A DNA stretch of 64,000 nt from Pseudomonas prosekii. Its GTDB lineage: Bacteria > Pseudomonadota > Gammaproteobacteria > Pseudomonadales > Pseudomonadaceae. Shown piece by piece: positions 47,454-56,756 of this stretch. A model generated the notes under the pieces. The model worked only from the letters and a program-made list of their open reading frames with translations, was not told where the DNA came from and did no database searches. The translations under genes and the position numbers were made by a program. Numbering within the stretch: position 1 is the stretch's first letter; each line of letters opens with the position of its first letter. The DNA lies in the NCBI RefSeq assembly GCF_900105155.1, contig NZ_LT629762.1, positions 4,244,501 through 4,308,500 on the forward strand, written 5' to 3'.

Positions 47454-48131
47454 TCAGTCGTTGAAGTCTTCCCAGCCGCCCATTTGTTTCCAGCGATTGA
47501 CGATGCCGCAGAACAGCTCGGCAGTCTTCTCGGTGTCGTAGCGTGCCGAGTGAGCCTCGCGACCGTCAAAGTCGATGTCGGCAGCCTGGCAGGCCTTGGC
47601 CAATACAGTCTGGCCGTAAGCCAGGCCTGCAAGGGTCGCGGTGTCGAAACTGGAGAACGGGTGAAACGGGTTGCGTTTCATGTCCAGACGCGCGACCGCG
47701 GCGTTGAGGAAGCCCAGGTCGAAGCTGCTGTTGTGGCCGACCAGAATCGCCCGTTTGCAGCCGTTGGCTTTCAGCGCCTTGCGGATCCCACGGAAAATAT
47801 CGGTCAGCGCGGTTTCTTCGCTGACGGCCATGCGCAGCGGGTGATCAAGCTTGATCCCGGTGAATTCCAGCGCTGCGGCTTCTACGTTCGCGCCTTCAAA
47901 CGGCTCGACACGGAAGAAGTAGGTGTGGTCGGGATACACAAAGCCTTTTTCATCCATCGCGATGGTGGTCGCGGCGATTTCCAGCAATGCGTCGGTGGCC
48001 GAGTTGAAACCACCGGTTTCTACGTCGACGACAACCGGCAGGTAACCACGAAAGCGCGCTGCCATTGGATGGCGAGGACCGCCGCCGCCGCCCTGACCGT
48101 CCTGTTCGTCGTCGAAATGGTCTTCACTCAC
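47454..48131 (-). CDS. rnt: Ribonuclease T
   Basis: 225 residues. DEDD exonuclease: Asp36/Glu38 in VVVDVETGG, Asp in [11 protein letters not shown] and the His/Asp of [12 protein letters not shown]. It trims 3' ends of tRNA and other stable RNAs. A Gly-rich acidic N-terminal extension (about 20 residues) is present. Its start overlaps pyrC's stop by 4 bp, so the two are coupled. Confidence 0.96.
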   Translation of the reverse strand: MSEDHFDDEQDGQGGGGGPRHPMAARFRGYLPVVVDVETGGFNSATDALLEIAATTIAMDEKGFVYPDHTYFFRVEPFEGANVEAAALEFTGIKLDHPLRMAVSEETALTDIFRGIRKALKANGCKRAILVGHNSSFDLGFLNAAVARLDMKRNPFHPFSSFDTATLAGLAYGQTVLAKACQAADIDFDGREAHSARYDTEKTAELFCGIVNRWKQMGGWEDFND

Positions 48132-49174
48132 GCGTGTTCCTCCAGCAGGCGCCAGCGCAGTTTTTCACCGGCGCGCAGCGGGATTACGGTCAGCTCGCCA
48201 AATGGCAGGCTGGTTGGGGCGGTCCACTCTTCGCGGACCAGAGTAATGCGATCGGTGTTCACCGGCAGGCCATAGAAGCGCGGGCCGTTGAGACTGGCGA
48301 AGGCTTCGAGCTTGTCCAGCGCATTGCGTTGTTCAAAGGCTTCGGCGTACATCTCAATCGCCGCATAAGCGGTGTAGCAACCGGCACAGCCGCAAGCGGC
48401 TTCTTTGGCGTGTTGCGCATGCGGCGCCGAGTCGGTGCCGAGGAAGAACTTCGCGCTGCCGCTGGTGGCGGCGTCGAGCAGGGCTTCCTGGTGAGTATTG
48501 CGCTTGAGAATCGGCAAGCAGTAGAAGTGCGGCCGAATCCCGCCCACCAGCATGTGGTTGCGGTTGTACAGAAGGTGATGCGCGGTGATGGTCGCGCCAA
48601 CGTTGGCCGGGGCCGCGTTGACGAATTCCACGGCGTCGCGGGTGGTGATGTGTTCGAACACCACTTTGAGCGTCGGGAAACGCTCGACCACACGCCGCAT
48701 GTGCTCATCGATGAAGATTTTTTCGCGGTCGAAGACGTCGACATCGCCACGGGTGACTTCACCGTGAATCAGCAAAGGCATCCCGACTTCGGCCATGGCC
48801 TCGATCGCCGGGAAGATCTTGTCGATGCTGGTGACGCCAGAATCCGAGTTGGTGGTGGCGCCGGCCGGGTACAGCTTGGCGGCGTGAACGAAACCGCTGG
48901 CCTTGGCTTCACGAATTTCTTCGGGCTGGGTGCGGTCGGTCAGGTACAGCACCATCAGCGGTTCGAAACGACTGCCGGCCGGGCGTGCAGCGAGAATCCG
49001 CTGGCGATAGCCGTCGGCTTCAGCGGCGTTTCGCACCGGAGGTACCAGGTTAGGCATGATGATGGCGCGACCAAAGGTGCGCGCGACATCCGCAACGGTA
49101 TTGGACAAAACAGCACCATCGCGAAGATGAATATGCCAGTCGTCGGGACGCAGCAGGGTCAGGCGGTCGGACAT
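48128..49174 (-). CDS. pyrC: Dihydroorotase PyrC
   Basis: 348 residues, class II dihydroorotase. Metal-binding HxH in [10 protein letters not shown] (11-20), LKLYPAG-type lysine segment ([12 protein letters not shown]), and [19 protein letters not shown] near the C terminus. It closes carbamoyl aspartate to dihydroorotate in pyrimidine synthesis. The gene is upstream of and coupled to rnt. Confidence 0.97.
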   Translation of the reverse strand: MSDRLTLLRPDDWHIHLRDGAVLSNTVADVARTFGRAIIMPNLVPPVRNAAEADGYRQRILAARPAGSRFEPLMVLYLTDRTQPEEIREAKASGFVHAAKLYPAGATTNSDSGVTSIDKIFPAIEAMAEVGMPLLIHGEVTRGDVDVFDREKIFIDEHMRRVVERFPTLKVVFEHITTRDAVEFVNAAPANVGATITAHHLLYNRNHMLVGGIRPHFYCLPILKRNTHQEALLDAATSGSAKFFLGTDSAPHAQHAKEAACGCAGCYTAYAAIEMYAEAFEQRNALDKLEAFASLNGPRFYGLPVNTDRITLVREEWTAPTSLPFGELTVIPLRAGEKLRWRLLEEHA

Positions 49175-49331
49175 GAGGGGATTCCAGGCGGGTCAAACTG
49201 AGGGGAATGCTACCGGAAAAGACTCATGCAGGCACCCGCTATCAAGTTTTGCAGGAACCTGACGATATCCAATGGGTATGCCGTAAACATCTTTGTCGGT
49301 CTTTTTGTTGTAGAAGCCAGTGGAGCCTCCC

Positions 49332-50240
49332 GTGCGCCAGCGTTATTTAGCCTTGCTCAGTGTGTTTGCCAGCCTTCCCGCAATGGCGCTCACTTTCCAG
49401 ACACGTCTGGAGAGCATCGAGTGGACGGTCGAAGGTGACAAGTTCGAATGCCGCCTGACCCAGCCGATCACCGATTTCGGTTCGGGCGAGTTCGTGCGAC
49501 GTGCTGGCGAGCAGGCGATTTTTCGTCTCAAGGCCTACAACTCGGTGATCGGCGGCGGTTCCGCAACTTTGCTCGCGGCCGCTGCGCCATGGCAGCCGGG
49601 ACGTGGCGACATCAACCTGGGTTCGGTGAACATCGGCAGCGGCAACGTCCTGTTCAACAGTTCGCAAGTGCAGGCCGGGCGCCTGATCAGCGGTTTGATG
49701 GACGGCCGCAGCCCGGTGATTCGTCGTGCTTCGGGCGATGGCCGGGTGTCGGAGGTGCGTCTGCTGCCGGTGAAATTCAACAAGGCTTTCAATGACTATC
49801 AAAGTTGCGTGGCCAAGCTGCTGCCACAGAATTTCGAACAGGTGAAGCAGTCCGAAGTCGGCTTCCCCGGTGAAGGCGTGGATCTCGATCCACACGCCAA
49901 AGCCAAATTGCAGGTGATGCTGGAATTCATCAAAGCCGACCCGACGGTCAATCACATCGAGCTCGACGGCCACTCTGACAACAGCGGCAACCGCCTGACC
50001 AATCGTGAACTTTCACGTCGTCGCGCATTGGCGGTAATGGACTTCTTCAAAGCCAATGGCATCCAGGAATCGCAGATCACCATGCGTTTCCACGGCGAAC
50101 GCTACCCGTTGGTGCCGAACTCGAATGCGGCCAACCGGGCGAAGAATCGCCGGGTCGCGGTGCGCCTCGAACGCGTCGCGCCGACCGACAAACCGGCGCC
50201 GCAATCGGCCTCGGCGGCGAGTGCTGCGGCCACTTCCTGA
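49332..50240 (+). CDS. motY: MotY-like OmpA-domain flagellar protein
   Basis: 302 residues from GTG 49332, which has GGAG six bases upstream. Signal peptide YLALLSVFASLPAMA. An N-terminal MotY-specific domain (about 20-160) precedes a C-terminal OmpA-like peptidoglycan-binding domain (about 175-285: IELDGHSDNSGNRLTNRELS, RRRALAVMDFF, ANRAKNRRVAVRLE). MotY forms the T ring around the flagellar basal body and anchors the MotCD stators. Position between pyrC and argG matches P. aeruginosa. Confidence 0.93.
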   Translation: MRQRYLALLSVFASLPAMALTFQTRLESIEWTVEGDKFECRLTQPITDFGSGEFVRRAGEQAIFRLKAYNSVIGGGSATLLAAAAPWQPGRGDINLGSVNIGSGNVLFNSSQVQAGRLISGLMDGRSPVIRRASGDGRVSEVRLLPVKFNKAFNDYQSCVAKLLPQNFEQVKQSEVGFPGEGVDLDPHAKAKLQVMLEFIKADPTVNHIELDGHSDNSGNRLTNRELSRRRALAVMDFFKANGIQESQITMRFHGERYPLVPNSNAANRAKNRRVAVRLERVAPTDKPAPQSASAASAAATS

Positions 50241-50368
50241 CTCGGCGGTCATCGTCGCGCCGGCGTAACAATCTGTCGCTTCGTCGTCATAAGCTGTCGC
50301 GCCTCTGTAAATTATTCCGTATGAGCGGTAGACTTCCCGGCTTTCCGTAAACCCCGTGGAGTGATGGC

Positions 50369-51586
50369 ATGGCGGACGTAAACAAGGTCGTTCTGGCGTA
50401 TTCCGGCGGCCTGGACACTTCGGTGATCCTCAAGTGGCTGCAGGATACTTATAACTGTGAAGTAGTGACCTTCACCGCTGACCTGGGTCAGGGCGAAGAG
50501 GTCGAACCGGCCCGCGCCAAGGCTCAGGCCATGGGCGTCAAAGAAATCTACATCGACGATCTGCGCGAAGAATTCGTGCGTGACTTCGTCTATCCGATGT
50601 TCCGCGCCAACACCGTTTACGAAGGCGAGTACCTGCTGGGTACTTCCATCGCTCGTCCGTTGATCGCCAAGCGCTTGATCGAAATCGCCAACGAAACCGG
50701 CGCCGACGCCATTTCCCACGGCGCGACCGGCAAGGGCAACGACCAGGTCCGTTTCGAACTGGGCGCCTACGCGCTCAAGCCTGGCGTGAAAGTCATCGCC
50801 CCGTGGCGCGAATGGGACCTGCTCTCGCGTGAAAAGCTCATGGATTATGCTGAAAAGCACAACATCCCGATCGAGCGTCACGGCAAGAAAAAATCCCCGT
50901 ACTCGATGGATGCCAACCTGCTGCACATCTCCTATGAAGGCGGCGTGCTGGAAGACACCTGGACCGAGCACGAAGAAGACATGTGGAAATGGACCGTCTC
51001 CCCGGAGAAGGCTCCTGATAAAGCGCAGTACCTGGAACTGACCTACCGCAACGGCGACATCGTTGCACTGGACGGCGTCGAAATGACCCCGGCCACCGTG
51101 CTGGCGACGCTGAACAAAATCGGTGGCGAACACGGTATCGGTCGCCTCGACATCGTCGAGAACCGTTACGTGGGCATGAAGTCCCGTGGCTGCTACGAAA
51201 CCCCTGGCGGCACCATCATGCTGCGCGCTCACCGTGCGATCGAATCGATCACCCTGGACCGCGAAGTCGCTCACCTCAAAGACGAGTTGATGCCTAAATA
51301 CGCCAGCCTGATCTACACCGGTTACTGGTGGAGCCCTGAGCGTCTGATGCTGCAACAGATGATCGATGCGTCCCAGGCACACGTGAACGGCGTTGTGCGC
51401 CTGAAACTGTACAAGGGCAACGTGATCGTCACTGGCCGCAAGTCCGATGAGTCGCTGTTCGACGCCAACATTGCAACCTTCGAAGAAGATGGCGGTGCTT
51501 ACAACCAGGCCGACGCGGCGGGCTTCATCAAGCTCAACGCCTTGCGCATGCGCATCGCTGCGAACAAGGGTCGCAAGCTGTTCTGA
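50369..51586 (+). CDS. argG: Argininosuccinate synthase ArgG
   Basis: 405 residues, full length. N-terminal ATP-binding [15 protein letters not shown] (10-24), and [13 protein letters not shown], both typical. It joins citrulline and aspartate with ATP, the step after ArgF. GGAG lies eight bases before the ATG. Confidence 0.98.
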   Translation: MADVNKVVLAYSGGLDTSVILKWLQDTYNCEVVTFTADLGQGEEVEPARAKAQAMGVKEIYIDDLREEFVRDFVYPMFRANTVYEGEYLLGTSIARPLIAKRLIEIANETGADAISHGATGKGNDQVRFELGAYALKPGVKVIAPWREWDLLSREKLMDYAEKHNIPIERHGKKKSPYSMDANLLHISYEGGVLEDTWTEHEEDMWKWTVSPEKAPDKAQYLELTYRNGDIVALDGVEMTPATVLATLNKIGGEHGIGRLDIVENRYVGMKSRGCYETPGGTIMLRAHRAIESITLDREVAHLKDELMPKYASLIYTGYWWSPERLMLQQMIDASQAHVNGVVRLKLYKGNVIVTGRKSDESLFDANIATFEEDGGAYNQADAAGFIKLNALRMRIAANKGRKLF

Positions 51587-51610
51587 GACATTGGTTGCGC
51601 TGATTGAACG

Positions 51611-51644
51611 TGTGGCCCTGTCGCTTTTCGTCGACAGGGCCACA
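51611..51644 (+). terminator. Terminator-like hairpin after argG
   Basis: TGTGGCCCTGTCG and CGACAGGGCCACA form a perfect 13-bp stem with an 8-nt loop, 25 bp after the argG stop. The following T-run is broken (GTTCGTTTC). Confidence 0.75.
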
Positions 51645-51715
51645 GTTCGTTTCTCATCGCTGACATGTCGTTGTCCGCACCTGTGTCCTTTCCCGTAAAA
51701 CCTTTCTCTTGCCGA

Positions 51716-52414
51716 TCATTCATCCTCCGTTTGGTCCGGCTCTGTCACCGTCAGTGAACTCAGGTTGTAAACCACACAGAAGGCGCAGAAGTCCTTTTGC
51801 TGCTGTTGCGAGTACACCTGCATGCCTTGCTCAAGTAATTTCTCCGATTTGTTGCACGCCAAAAATACGATCGCCTTCGTTGGCTGAGAGCGTGCGCCGT
51901 GAATGCCCTCTATCAATGTGACGAAATCCGCGGCGGCGTTCATTCCGCGTGTGTCGATGATCTGCAACTTCTTCAGTGGGCCCGGCAAATGGAAGCTGTG
52001 TCGCACTCGCGTCCGGGTTTGCAGATGGATATGGGTGGGCGACTCGGGTGCGCTGAAGCCCGGAGGTGATTGTTGCCGGGGCGCCGAGCGAACACTGTTT
52101 TTCAGTTTTGTCACGGAACCCCTGATGCGAGCAGGTTTTGCGTCTTGTGCAGGCTCGGCCTCGCCGAGGACTTTGAGGAAACTTTGATCCTCATTGAAGT
52201 CCGAGGGCGCGTACAGTGATCGATAGTTGAAGTTGAGCGTCAGAAAGAAAAGAAACAGCAAGTAAAAAGGAAAGCTGATCAAAAACCATACGTAGACTTC
52301 TCGGTCATCATCACCAAGAAAAGGTAAGGAAACAGCGGCTGAGGCTTCAGACAGCGTTGCGAATATCGCAATAATTGTCATCGGGTTGGATATTTTCCTG
52401 TGGAGTTTTTTCAT
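51716..52414 (-). CDS. Hypothetical inner-membrane protein
   Basis: 232 residues. Two membrane helices (about 11-30 and 43-62, WFLISFPFYLLFLFFLTLNF) then a long cytoplasmic part with a Pro/Ser-rich linker (80-125) and a C-terminal region beginning LKKLQIIDTRGMNAAADFVT. The FPFYLLFLFFLTLNFNYRSLYAPSDF segment recurs in uncharacterised membrane proteins, as far as I recall. Function unknown. The last part of the protein (AFCVVYNLSSLTVTEPD) has no recognisable motif. Confidence 0.72.
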   Translation of the reverse strand: MKKLHRKISNPMTIIAIFATLSEASAAVSLPFLGDDDREVYVWFLISFPFYLLFLFFLTLNFNYRSLYAPSDFNEDQSFLKVLGEAEPAQDAKPARIRGSVTKLKNSVRSAPRQQSPPGFSAPESPTHIHLQTRTRVRHSFHLPGPLKKLQIIDTRGMNAAADFVTLIEGIHGARSQPTKAIVFLACNKSEKLLEQGMQVYSQQQQKDFCAFCVVYNLSSLTVTEPDQTEDE

Positions 52415-52963
52415 ATCTATGGCTCATGAGTTCTGGGTTTTCTCGTGGGTTGCAGTAGTAGTTTAAGTTCGGGTGCAAATGTTTTATTAAAGTGCGTAAG
52501 TGTTGTATGCGTCAGTTGTATTTTATGTGGGTAACTCTAGTTTGGTTCGGATAATTTTGTTGGCTGTTGTTGTTTCAAAAGTTTATACAGTGTTTCCCGT
52601 GTATTGTTCAGTAGTGAAAAAATGTCGACGCGTTATGTTGTGGAATGAATTTTGATCCGACAATATTGGTTGCTTTTAAACGTCGCCATGCGCTCGATTT
52701 GCACGGATTCAGCAGCCAAACGGTCGGTCAGGCACCTCGGAAGTTGTAGGCCGATACAAAAAAAATCTGCACCTTACGAGTCATCTCTCGGATGCGACGT
52801 TTTCTCACCCATTACATTCAGGGTTTTCTTGTAGGAATAATCCGCGTTAATTGTAGGGAATGTCTCTCGCTGTAGGTGCTTGGGGGGGGCGGCGTCCCAT
52901 GGGCGAAACGACTACGTTATTGTGCGGGCTCTAAAAATTCGAACAGCGAAATTGGACTTGCCC
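52415..52963. other. 549-bp T/G-rich intergenic region
   Basis: The plus strand of about 52430-52660 is unusually rich in T and G and poor in C compared with the rest of the window. No good open frame, hairpin or operator was found. It separates divergent genes and could hold an unknown sRNA or recent foreign DNA, but neither is shown. Confidence 0.45.
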
Positions 52964-53590
52964 ATGAATAAAGTGCTGATCGTGGATGATCACCCCGTCA
53001 TTCGTCTTGCGGTGCGTTTGCTAATGGAACGTCATGGCTACGAAGTCGTCGCAGAAACAGATAACGGTGTCGATGCATTGCAACTTGCGCGTGAACATAT
53101 GCCGGATATTGTCATCCTGGATATTGGCATACCGAAGCTCGACGGACTTGAAGTCATTGCGCGCCTGACATCCGTGCAACTGCCTTTGAAAGTATTAGTG
53201 CTGACCTCGCAGGCGCCGGGGCATTTTTCAATGCGCTGCATGCAGTCGGGGGCTGCCGGTTATGTATGCAAACAACAAGATCTGACGGAACTGCTGAGTG
53301 CAATAAAGGCTGTATTGTCAGGTTATAGTTACTTTCCCAATCAAGCGTTGCATACCGTCCGTGCAAGTCTGGGCAATGCCAGCGAAGCGGATATGGTTGA
53401 TCGATTGTCAGGCCGGGAAATGATGGTGCTGCAACAACTGGCTCGGGGTAAGACCAACAAGGAAATCGCCGATGGCATGTTCCTCAGCAACAAGACTGTC
53501 AGCACTTACAAGACACGTTTGTTGTTGAAACTTAATGCACGGTCGCTGGTGGACCTGATCGAACTGGCGCAGCGCAATGGACTGGTTTAA
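52964..53590 (+). CDS. EvgA/RocA-like response regulator (LuxR output)
   Basis: 208 residues from the ATG at 52964. Receiver with Asp53 (VILDIGIPKLDG), signature GAAGYVCKQQDLTEL, and a LuxR/FixJ helix-turn-helix (about 145-205) with NKEIADGMFLSNKTVSTYKT. Its C terminus (VSTYKTRLLLKLNARSLVDL) is very close to E. coli EvgA, so it belongs to the EvgA/BvgA/RocA1 branch. No sensor kinase gene is next to it, so the cognate kinase is elsewhere or absent. A terminator follows. Confidence 0.9.
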   Translation: MNKVLIVDDHPVIRLAVRLLMERHGYEVVAETDNGVDALQLAREHMPDIVILDIGIPKLDGLEVIARLTSVQLPLKVLVLTSQAPGHFSMRCMQSGAAGYVCKQQDLTELLSAIKAVLSGYSYFPNQALHTVRASLGNASEADMVDRLSGREMMVLQQLARGKTNKEIADGMFLSNKTVSTYKTRLLLKLNARSLVDLIELAQRNGLV

Positions 53591-53603
53591 TGGCAGCAAA
53601 GAA

Positions 53604-53628
53604 AAAGCCTCCGTTTCGGGAGGCTTTC
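53604..53628. terminator. Bidirectional terminator
   Basis: AAAGCCTCC GTTTC GGGAGGCTTT with a T-run on the minus strand (five T), between the EvgA-like gene and the small minus-strand gene. Confidence 0.85.
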
Positions 53629-53633
53629 AGGTG

Positions 53634-53813
53634 TCATAGATCAAAATCGTAATCGGCCAACTGCTTTTGCAATCGGCGCTCCTCCAGCAGATTGTCGATG
53701 GTGCGGCGCTTGCTCAGGTTGGTTTTCGCGACCTCGACCACCGGTTCAGCGTCATCGGCCTCAACGGGGGTGAAGTCTTCTTCCACTTCCAATTGCTCTT
53801 TGCCAGTACTCAT
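53634..53813 (-). CDS. PA3496-family small protein (putative envelope integrity)
   Basis: 59 residues from the ATG at 53813. Acidic N-terminal half (EEDFTPVEADDAEPVVEV) and a basic/helical C terminus with RRTIDNLLEERRLQKQLADY. It matches the small PA3496-type family adjacent to nth in Pseudomonas. No molecular function is established; the family name comes from a P. aeruginosa locus tag. It lies 106 bp upstream of nth's stop on the same strand. Confidence 0.75.
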   Translation of the reverse strand: MSTGKEQLEVEEDFTPVEADDAEPVVEVAKTNLSKRRTIDNLLEERRLQKQLADYDFDL

Positions 53814-53919
53814 TTTGTTACTCCAGGCCAAGAGTGCCTTTGGCGCTCCTTATATCGACATTCTCCCGGCGGGTAAAAAAGATTTTTTCAATCGATAAAT
53901 CAATAAAGCTAATAGCGCC

Positions 53920-54558
53920 TCAATCGTCCGAGGTCTTTTGCTTGTACTCGCACAAATCCTCGATCCGGCAACTGCCGCAGCGAGGCTTGCGCGCCAGGCA
54001 CACGTAGCGCCCATGGAGGATCAGCCAGTGATGTGAATCGAGCAGAAACTCCTTGGGCACAAACTTCATCAGCTTCATTTCCACTTCGACCACGTTCTTG
54101 CCCGGAGCAATGCCGGTGCGGTTGCTGACGCGGAAAATGTGCGTGTCCACCGCCATGGTCAGTTGCCGGAATGCTGTATTGAGCACCACGTTGGCAGTCT
54201 TGCGGCCTACGCCGGGCAAGGCTTCGAGCTCCTCGCGGGTCTGCGGCACTTCACCGCCGTGGCGCTCGACCAGCAAGCGGCAAGTCTCGATGACATTTTT
54301 CGCCTTGCTGTTAAACAGGCCAATGGTCTTGATGTAGTGCGACAGACCCTCAACGCCCAATGCGTAAATCGCCGCCGGGGTGTTGGCCACCGGGTACAGT
54401 TTGGCCGTGGCTTTGTTGACGCCGACATCGGTGGACTGCGCCGACAGAATCACCGCGATCAGCAATTCGAACGCCGAGGAATAGGCCAGCTCGGTCTTCG
54501 GTTCCGGGTTGTCTTCGTGAAGCCTGCGAAAGATTTCGTAACGTTTTGCGGCATTCAT
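53920..54558 (-). CDS. nth: Endonuclease III (Nth)
   Basis: 212 residues from the ATG at 54558. Helix-hairpin-helix LEALPGVGRKTANVVLNTAF with catalytic Lys, catalytic Asp in VDTHIFRVSNR, and the C-terminal [4Fe-4S] loop C-x6-C-x2-C-x5-C (CLARKPRCGSCRIEDLC). It removes oxidised pyrimidines from DNA. It ends the rnf operon, overlapping rnfE by ATGA. Confidence 0.97.
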   Translation of the reverse strand: MNAAKRYEIFRRLHEDNPEPKTELAYSSAFELLIAVILSAQSTDVGVNKATAKLYPVANTPAAIYALGVEGLSHYIKTIGLFNSKAKNVIETCRLLVERHGGEVPQTREELEALPGVGRKTANVVLNTAFRQLTMAVDTHIFRVSNRTGIAPGKNVVEVEMKLMKFVPKEFLLDSHHWLILHGRYVCLARKPRCGSCRIEDLCEYKQKTSDD

Positions 54559-55163
54559 GGATGATGCGTTTCCTCGAAAGCGGTCGATTGTGAAGGCGTT
54601 GGGCGGACCCAGGCTTGCCACCCGGCGATCATTAATCCCAACAGGATAAATCCACCAGGGGCGAGGGTGGCCAGGCGCAAACCGCCGTCGGCATTCAGCA
54701 CCAGGCCTGGCCAATCTGCCGCGCCGGTCAGCCACGACAGATGCGCCGCCAACGTGCCGTTGCCGATCAGTTCGCGCAGCACACCCATGACCAGCATCAG
54801 CACGACGAACCCGCCGCACAGACGCATTCGGTCACGCCGTGGGCTGCGGAAAAAACCGTTGTACTCCAGCACCACGCATTGCAGCGCGATCAGCCCGGCG
54901 TACATTCCCAAATGTTGCTGCCATTGCAGCGACCACGCTTGCCCGGCGATTTGCGCGCAACTGGTCAGCGTCGCCGCCAGCAAAACCGCGACGGGCAGAC
55001 AAGCCCATGGCGCGAGGCGCGAGCGCAGTGGCGCCATCGCCACGCCAAACAGCGCAATCACCAGCAGCAACATCAGGCTCACGCCCATCGCACTCATCAG
55101 CGAACCGGTGGCACCGATCAGCGGCAGCAGCATCAGCGAGTTCTGCAAACCTGGTTTAGTCAT
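54555..55163 (-). CDS. rnfE: RnfE-like subunit, divergent
   Basis: 202 residues, about six membrane helices, the Rnf/Nqr membrane family. The second family cysteine region is kept (LIALQCVVLE, Cys96, for LIVTNCIVVG) and the REIIGNGTL segment appears as LRELIGNGTL. The first conserved cysteine motif (GLCPLLAVT in RsxE) is replaced by a Cys-free stretch (LLPLIGATGSLMSAM). RnfA and RnfE together should bind a membrane [2Fe-2S] cluster; here most ligands are missing. It overlaps rnfG by 8 bp. Confidence 0.85.
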   Translation of the reverse strand: MTKPGLQNSLMLLPLIGATGSLMSAMGVSLMLLLVIALFGVAMAPLRSRLAPWACLPVAVLLAATLTSCAQIAGQAWSLQWQQHLGMYAGLIALQCVVLEYNGFFRSPRRDRMRLCGGFVVLMLVMGVLRELIGNGTLAAHLSWLTGAADWPGLVLNADGGLRLATLAPGGFILLGLMIAGWQAWVRPTPSQSTAFEETHHP

Positions 55164-55767
55164 TGGCAACGCTCCCGACCAGTGTTTGCCGATGTTCATC
55201 GAAGTAGCGCAACGCGTCATGGATCGCATTGATCACGGCCCTTGAAGTCGTGGTCGCTCCAGCGATCTGATCAAATTGCCCCTGATCCTTTTTTAACCGC
55301 CAAGCGCTATCGACAGGATCGTTGCGCGACTTGCCGCTGAAGCTCTGCAGCCAGGTATTTGGCCACTCGGCAATTCGTCCGCCCAAGCCTGGGGTTTCCG
55401 ATTGCTTGAGGGTTTTCACCCCCAGCAGTTTGCCGTTGGCATCAATGGCAATCAGCAACTCGATGCTGGCGGTGTAGCCCGTAGTTTGGCTGCGCAGCAA
55501 CACGGCGCTGGTTTGACCGGCATGGGTCGCCCGGTAGCCCGCCAGCAATGTGCTGGTGCTCAGCGACACTTTGTCGAGCGCCAACGGTTGGTCCAGCGGC
55601 TGATTGTCGTAGCTGGCGGGCGGCAGCATATCGAGCAGGGTGCGGCTATCGATCTGCCGTTGTTCGCTGGCGATGCGCGCCGTGCTCAGCTGTTGCAGCG
55701 CGTAAGTCCCGCCGAGCCCCAGCCCGGCCACCAGCAGCAACGTCGCAACACTCGTGGCCCGGTTCAT
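55156..55767 (-). CDS. rnfG: RnfG-like FMN-carrying subunit
   Basis: 203 residues from the ATG at 55767. One N-terminal membrane helix (VATLLLVAGLGLGGTYAL) anchors a periplasmic domain. The flavin attachment motif D166-Q-I-A-G-A-T172 in QFDQIAGATTTSRAVINAI fits the ApbE flavinylation consensus, and KQSETPGLGGRI is the family signature. It should carry covalent FMN and pass electrons in the Rnf chain. Start overlaps rnfD's stop (ATGA). Confidence 0.93.
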   Translation of the reverse strand: MNRATSVATLLLVAGLGLGGTYALQQLSTARIASEQRQIDSRTLLDMLPPASYDNQPLDQPLALDKVSLSTSTLLAGYRATHAGQTSAVLLRSQTTGYTASIELLIAIDANGKLLGVKTLKQSETPGLGGRIAEWPNTWLQSFSGKSRNDPVDSAWRLKKDQGQFDQIAGATTTSRAVINAIHDALRYFDEHRQTLVGSVAND

Positions 55768-56756
55768 GAGGCGATTCGTTGCTGGCGTGCGGCGACAAAC
55801 CGGTCGAGTGCCGGCACGCACAGGTTCATCAGCAGCACGGCAAACGCGACGCCATCGGGGTAGCCGCCCCACGTCCGAATCAGGTAGGTCAGCAGCCCGA
55901 CGCCGACCCCGAACAACAACCGCGCGCCGGGGCTTTTGGCGCCGGACACCGGTTCGGTGACGATGAAGAACGCACCCAACATGCTTGCGCCGCTGAGCAG
56001 ATGAAACAGCGGCGAACCGTTCGAGTCGGAGCCCGAACCGTTCCAGCACAGCAGGCTGATGACGAACAGGCTGGCGAGCATGCCGACCGGCGCATGCCAG
56101 GTGAACACGCGGCGTTGCAGCAAAAATACGCCACCGGCGAGAAACGCCAGGTTGAGCCATTCGACGCCGCGCCCGCCGAACCGCCCGAACGCCGAATGGC
56201 TGGCGAACAGTTCATCAATGGTCAGGCTTTTATTGACGCGCAATGCGTCCAGCGCCGTCGCTTGAACCCAGGCGTCCGGCGTCTGGCTGAGGCTGAAACC
56301 GAAAATCTGCTGCAGGCCGGTGACCAAATCCACGCCATGCGCGGCCGGCCAATGGGTCATCGATTGCGGAAAAGACACCAGCGCCAACGCCACACCGAGC
56401 ATCGCCGGGTTGAACGGGTTGCTGCCGACGCCGCCATACAAATGCTTGCCGAACAACAACGCTGCCGCCGCCGCGCTGACCGTCAGCCACCACGGGCAAT
56501 AGGGCGGCAACGCCAGTGTCAGCAGTGTCGCGGTGACCAGCGCGCTGCCGTCGCTCAAGCTCGATTGGATTGACCGCTGGCGCAGTTTGATCACGGCGGC
56601 TTCGACCGCCAATGCGGTCAGCGCGGCCAGCATCAGGTTGATCAGAACGCCCCAGCCGTACAACCAAAACATCACCAGCAGGCCCGGCGCAGCGGCGAGC
56701 AATACCAGTTTCATCGCCTGCTGCAGGCGTTGATCCACCGATTCAAGGGGCGACAT
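55764..56756 (-). CDS. rnfD: RnfD-like membrane subunit
   Basis: 330 residues with nine or ten hydrophobic segments. D161-AWVQAT167-ALD fits an ApbE-type FMN attachment site (D-x4-A-T) with Val-Gln where Ser/Thr-Gly is usual. [19 protein letters not shown] (254-272) and [20 protein letters not shown] (about 293-312) closely match RsxD/RnfD. It forms the proton/sodium-translocating membrane part with A and E. It overlaps rnfB's end by 14 bp. Confidence 0.93.
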   Translation of the reverse strand: MSPLESVDQRLQQAMKLVLLAAAPGLLVMFWLYGWGVLINLMLAALTALAVEAAVIKLRQRSIQSSLSDGSALVTATLLTLALPPYCPWWLTVSAAAAALLFGKHLYGGVGSNPFNPAMLGVALALVSFPQSMTHWPAAHGVDLVTGLQQIFGFSLSQTPDAWVQATALDALRVNKSLTIDELFASHSAFGRFGGRGVEWLNLAFLAGGVFLLQRRVFTWHAPVGMLASLFVISLLCWNGSGSDSNGSPLFHLLSGASMLGAFFIVTEPVSGAKSPGARLLFGVGVGLLTYLIRTWGGYPDGVAFAVLLMNLCVPALDRFVAARQQRIAS

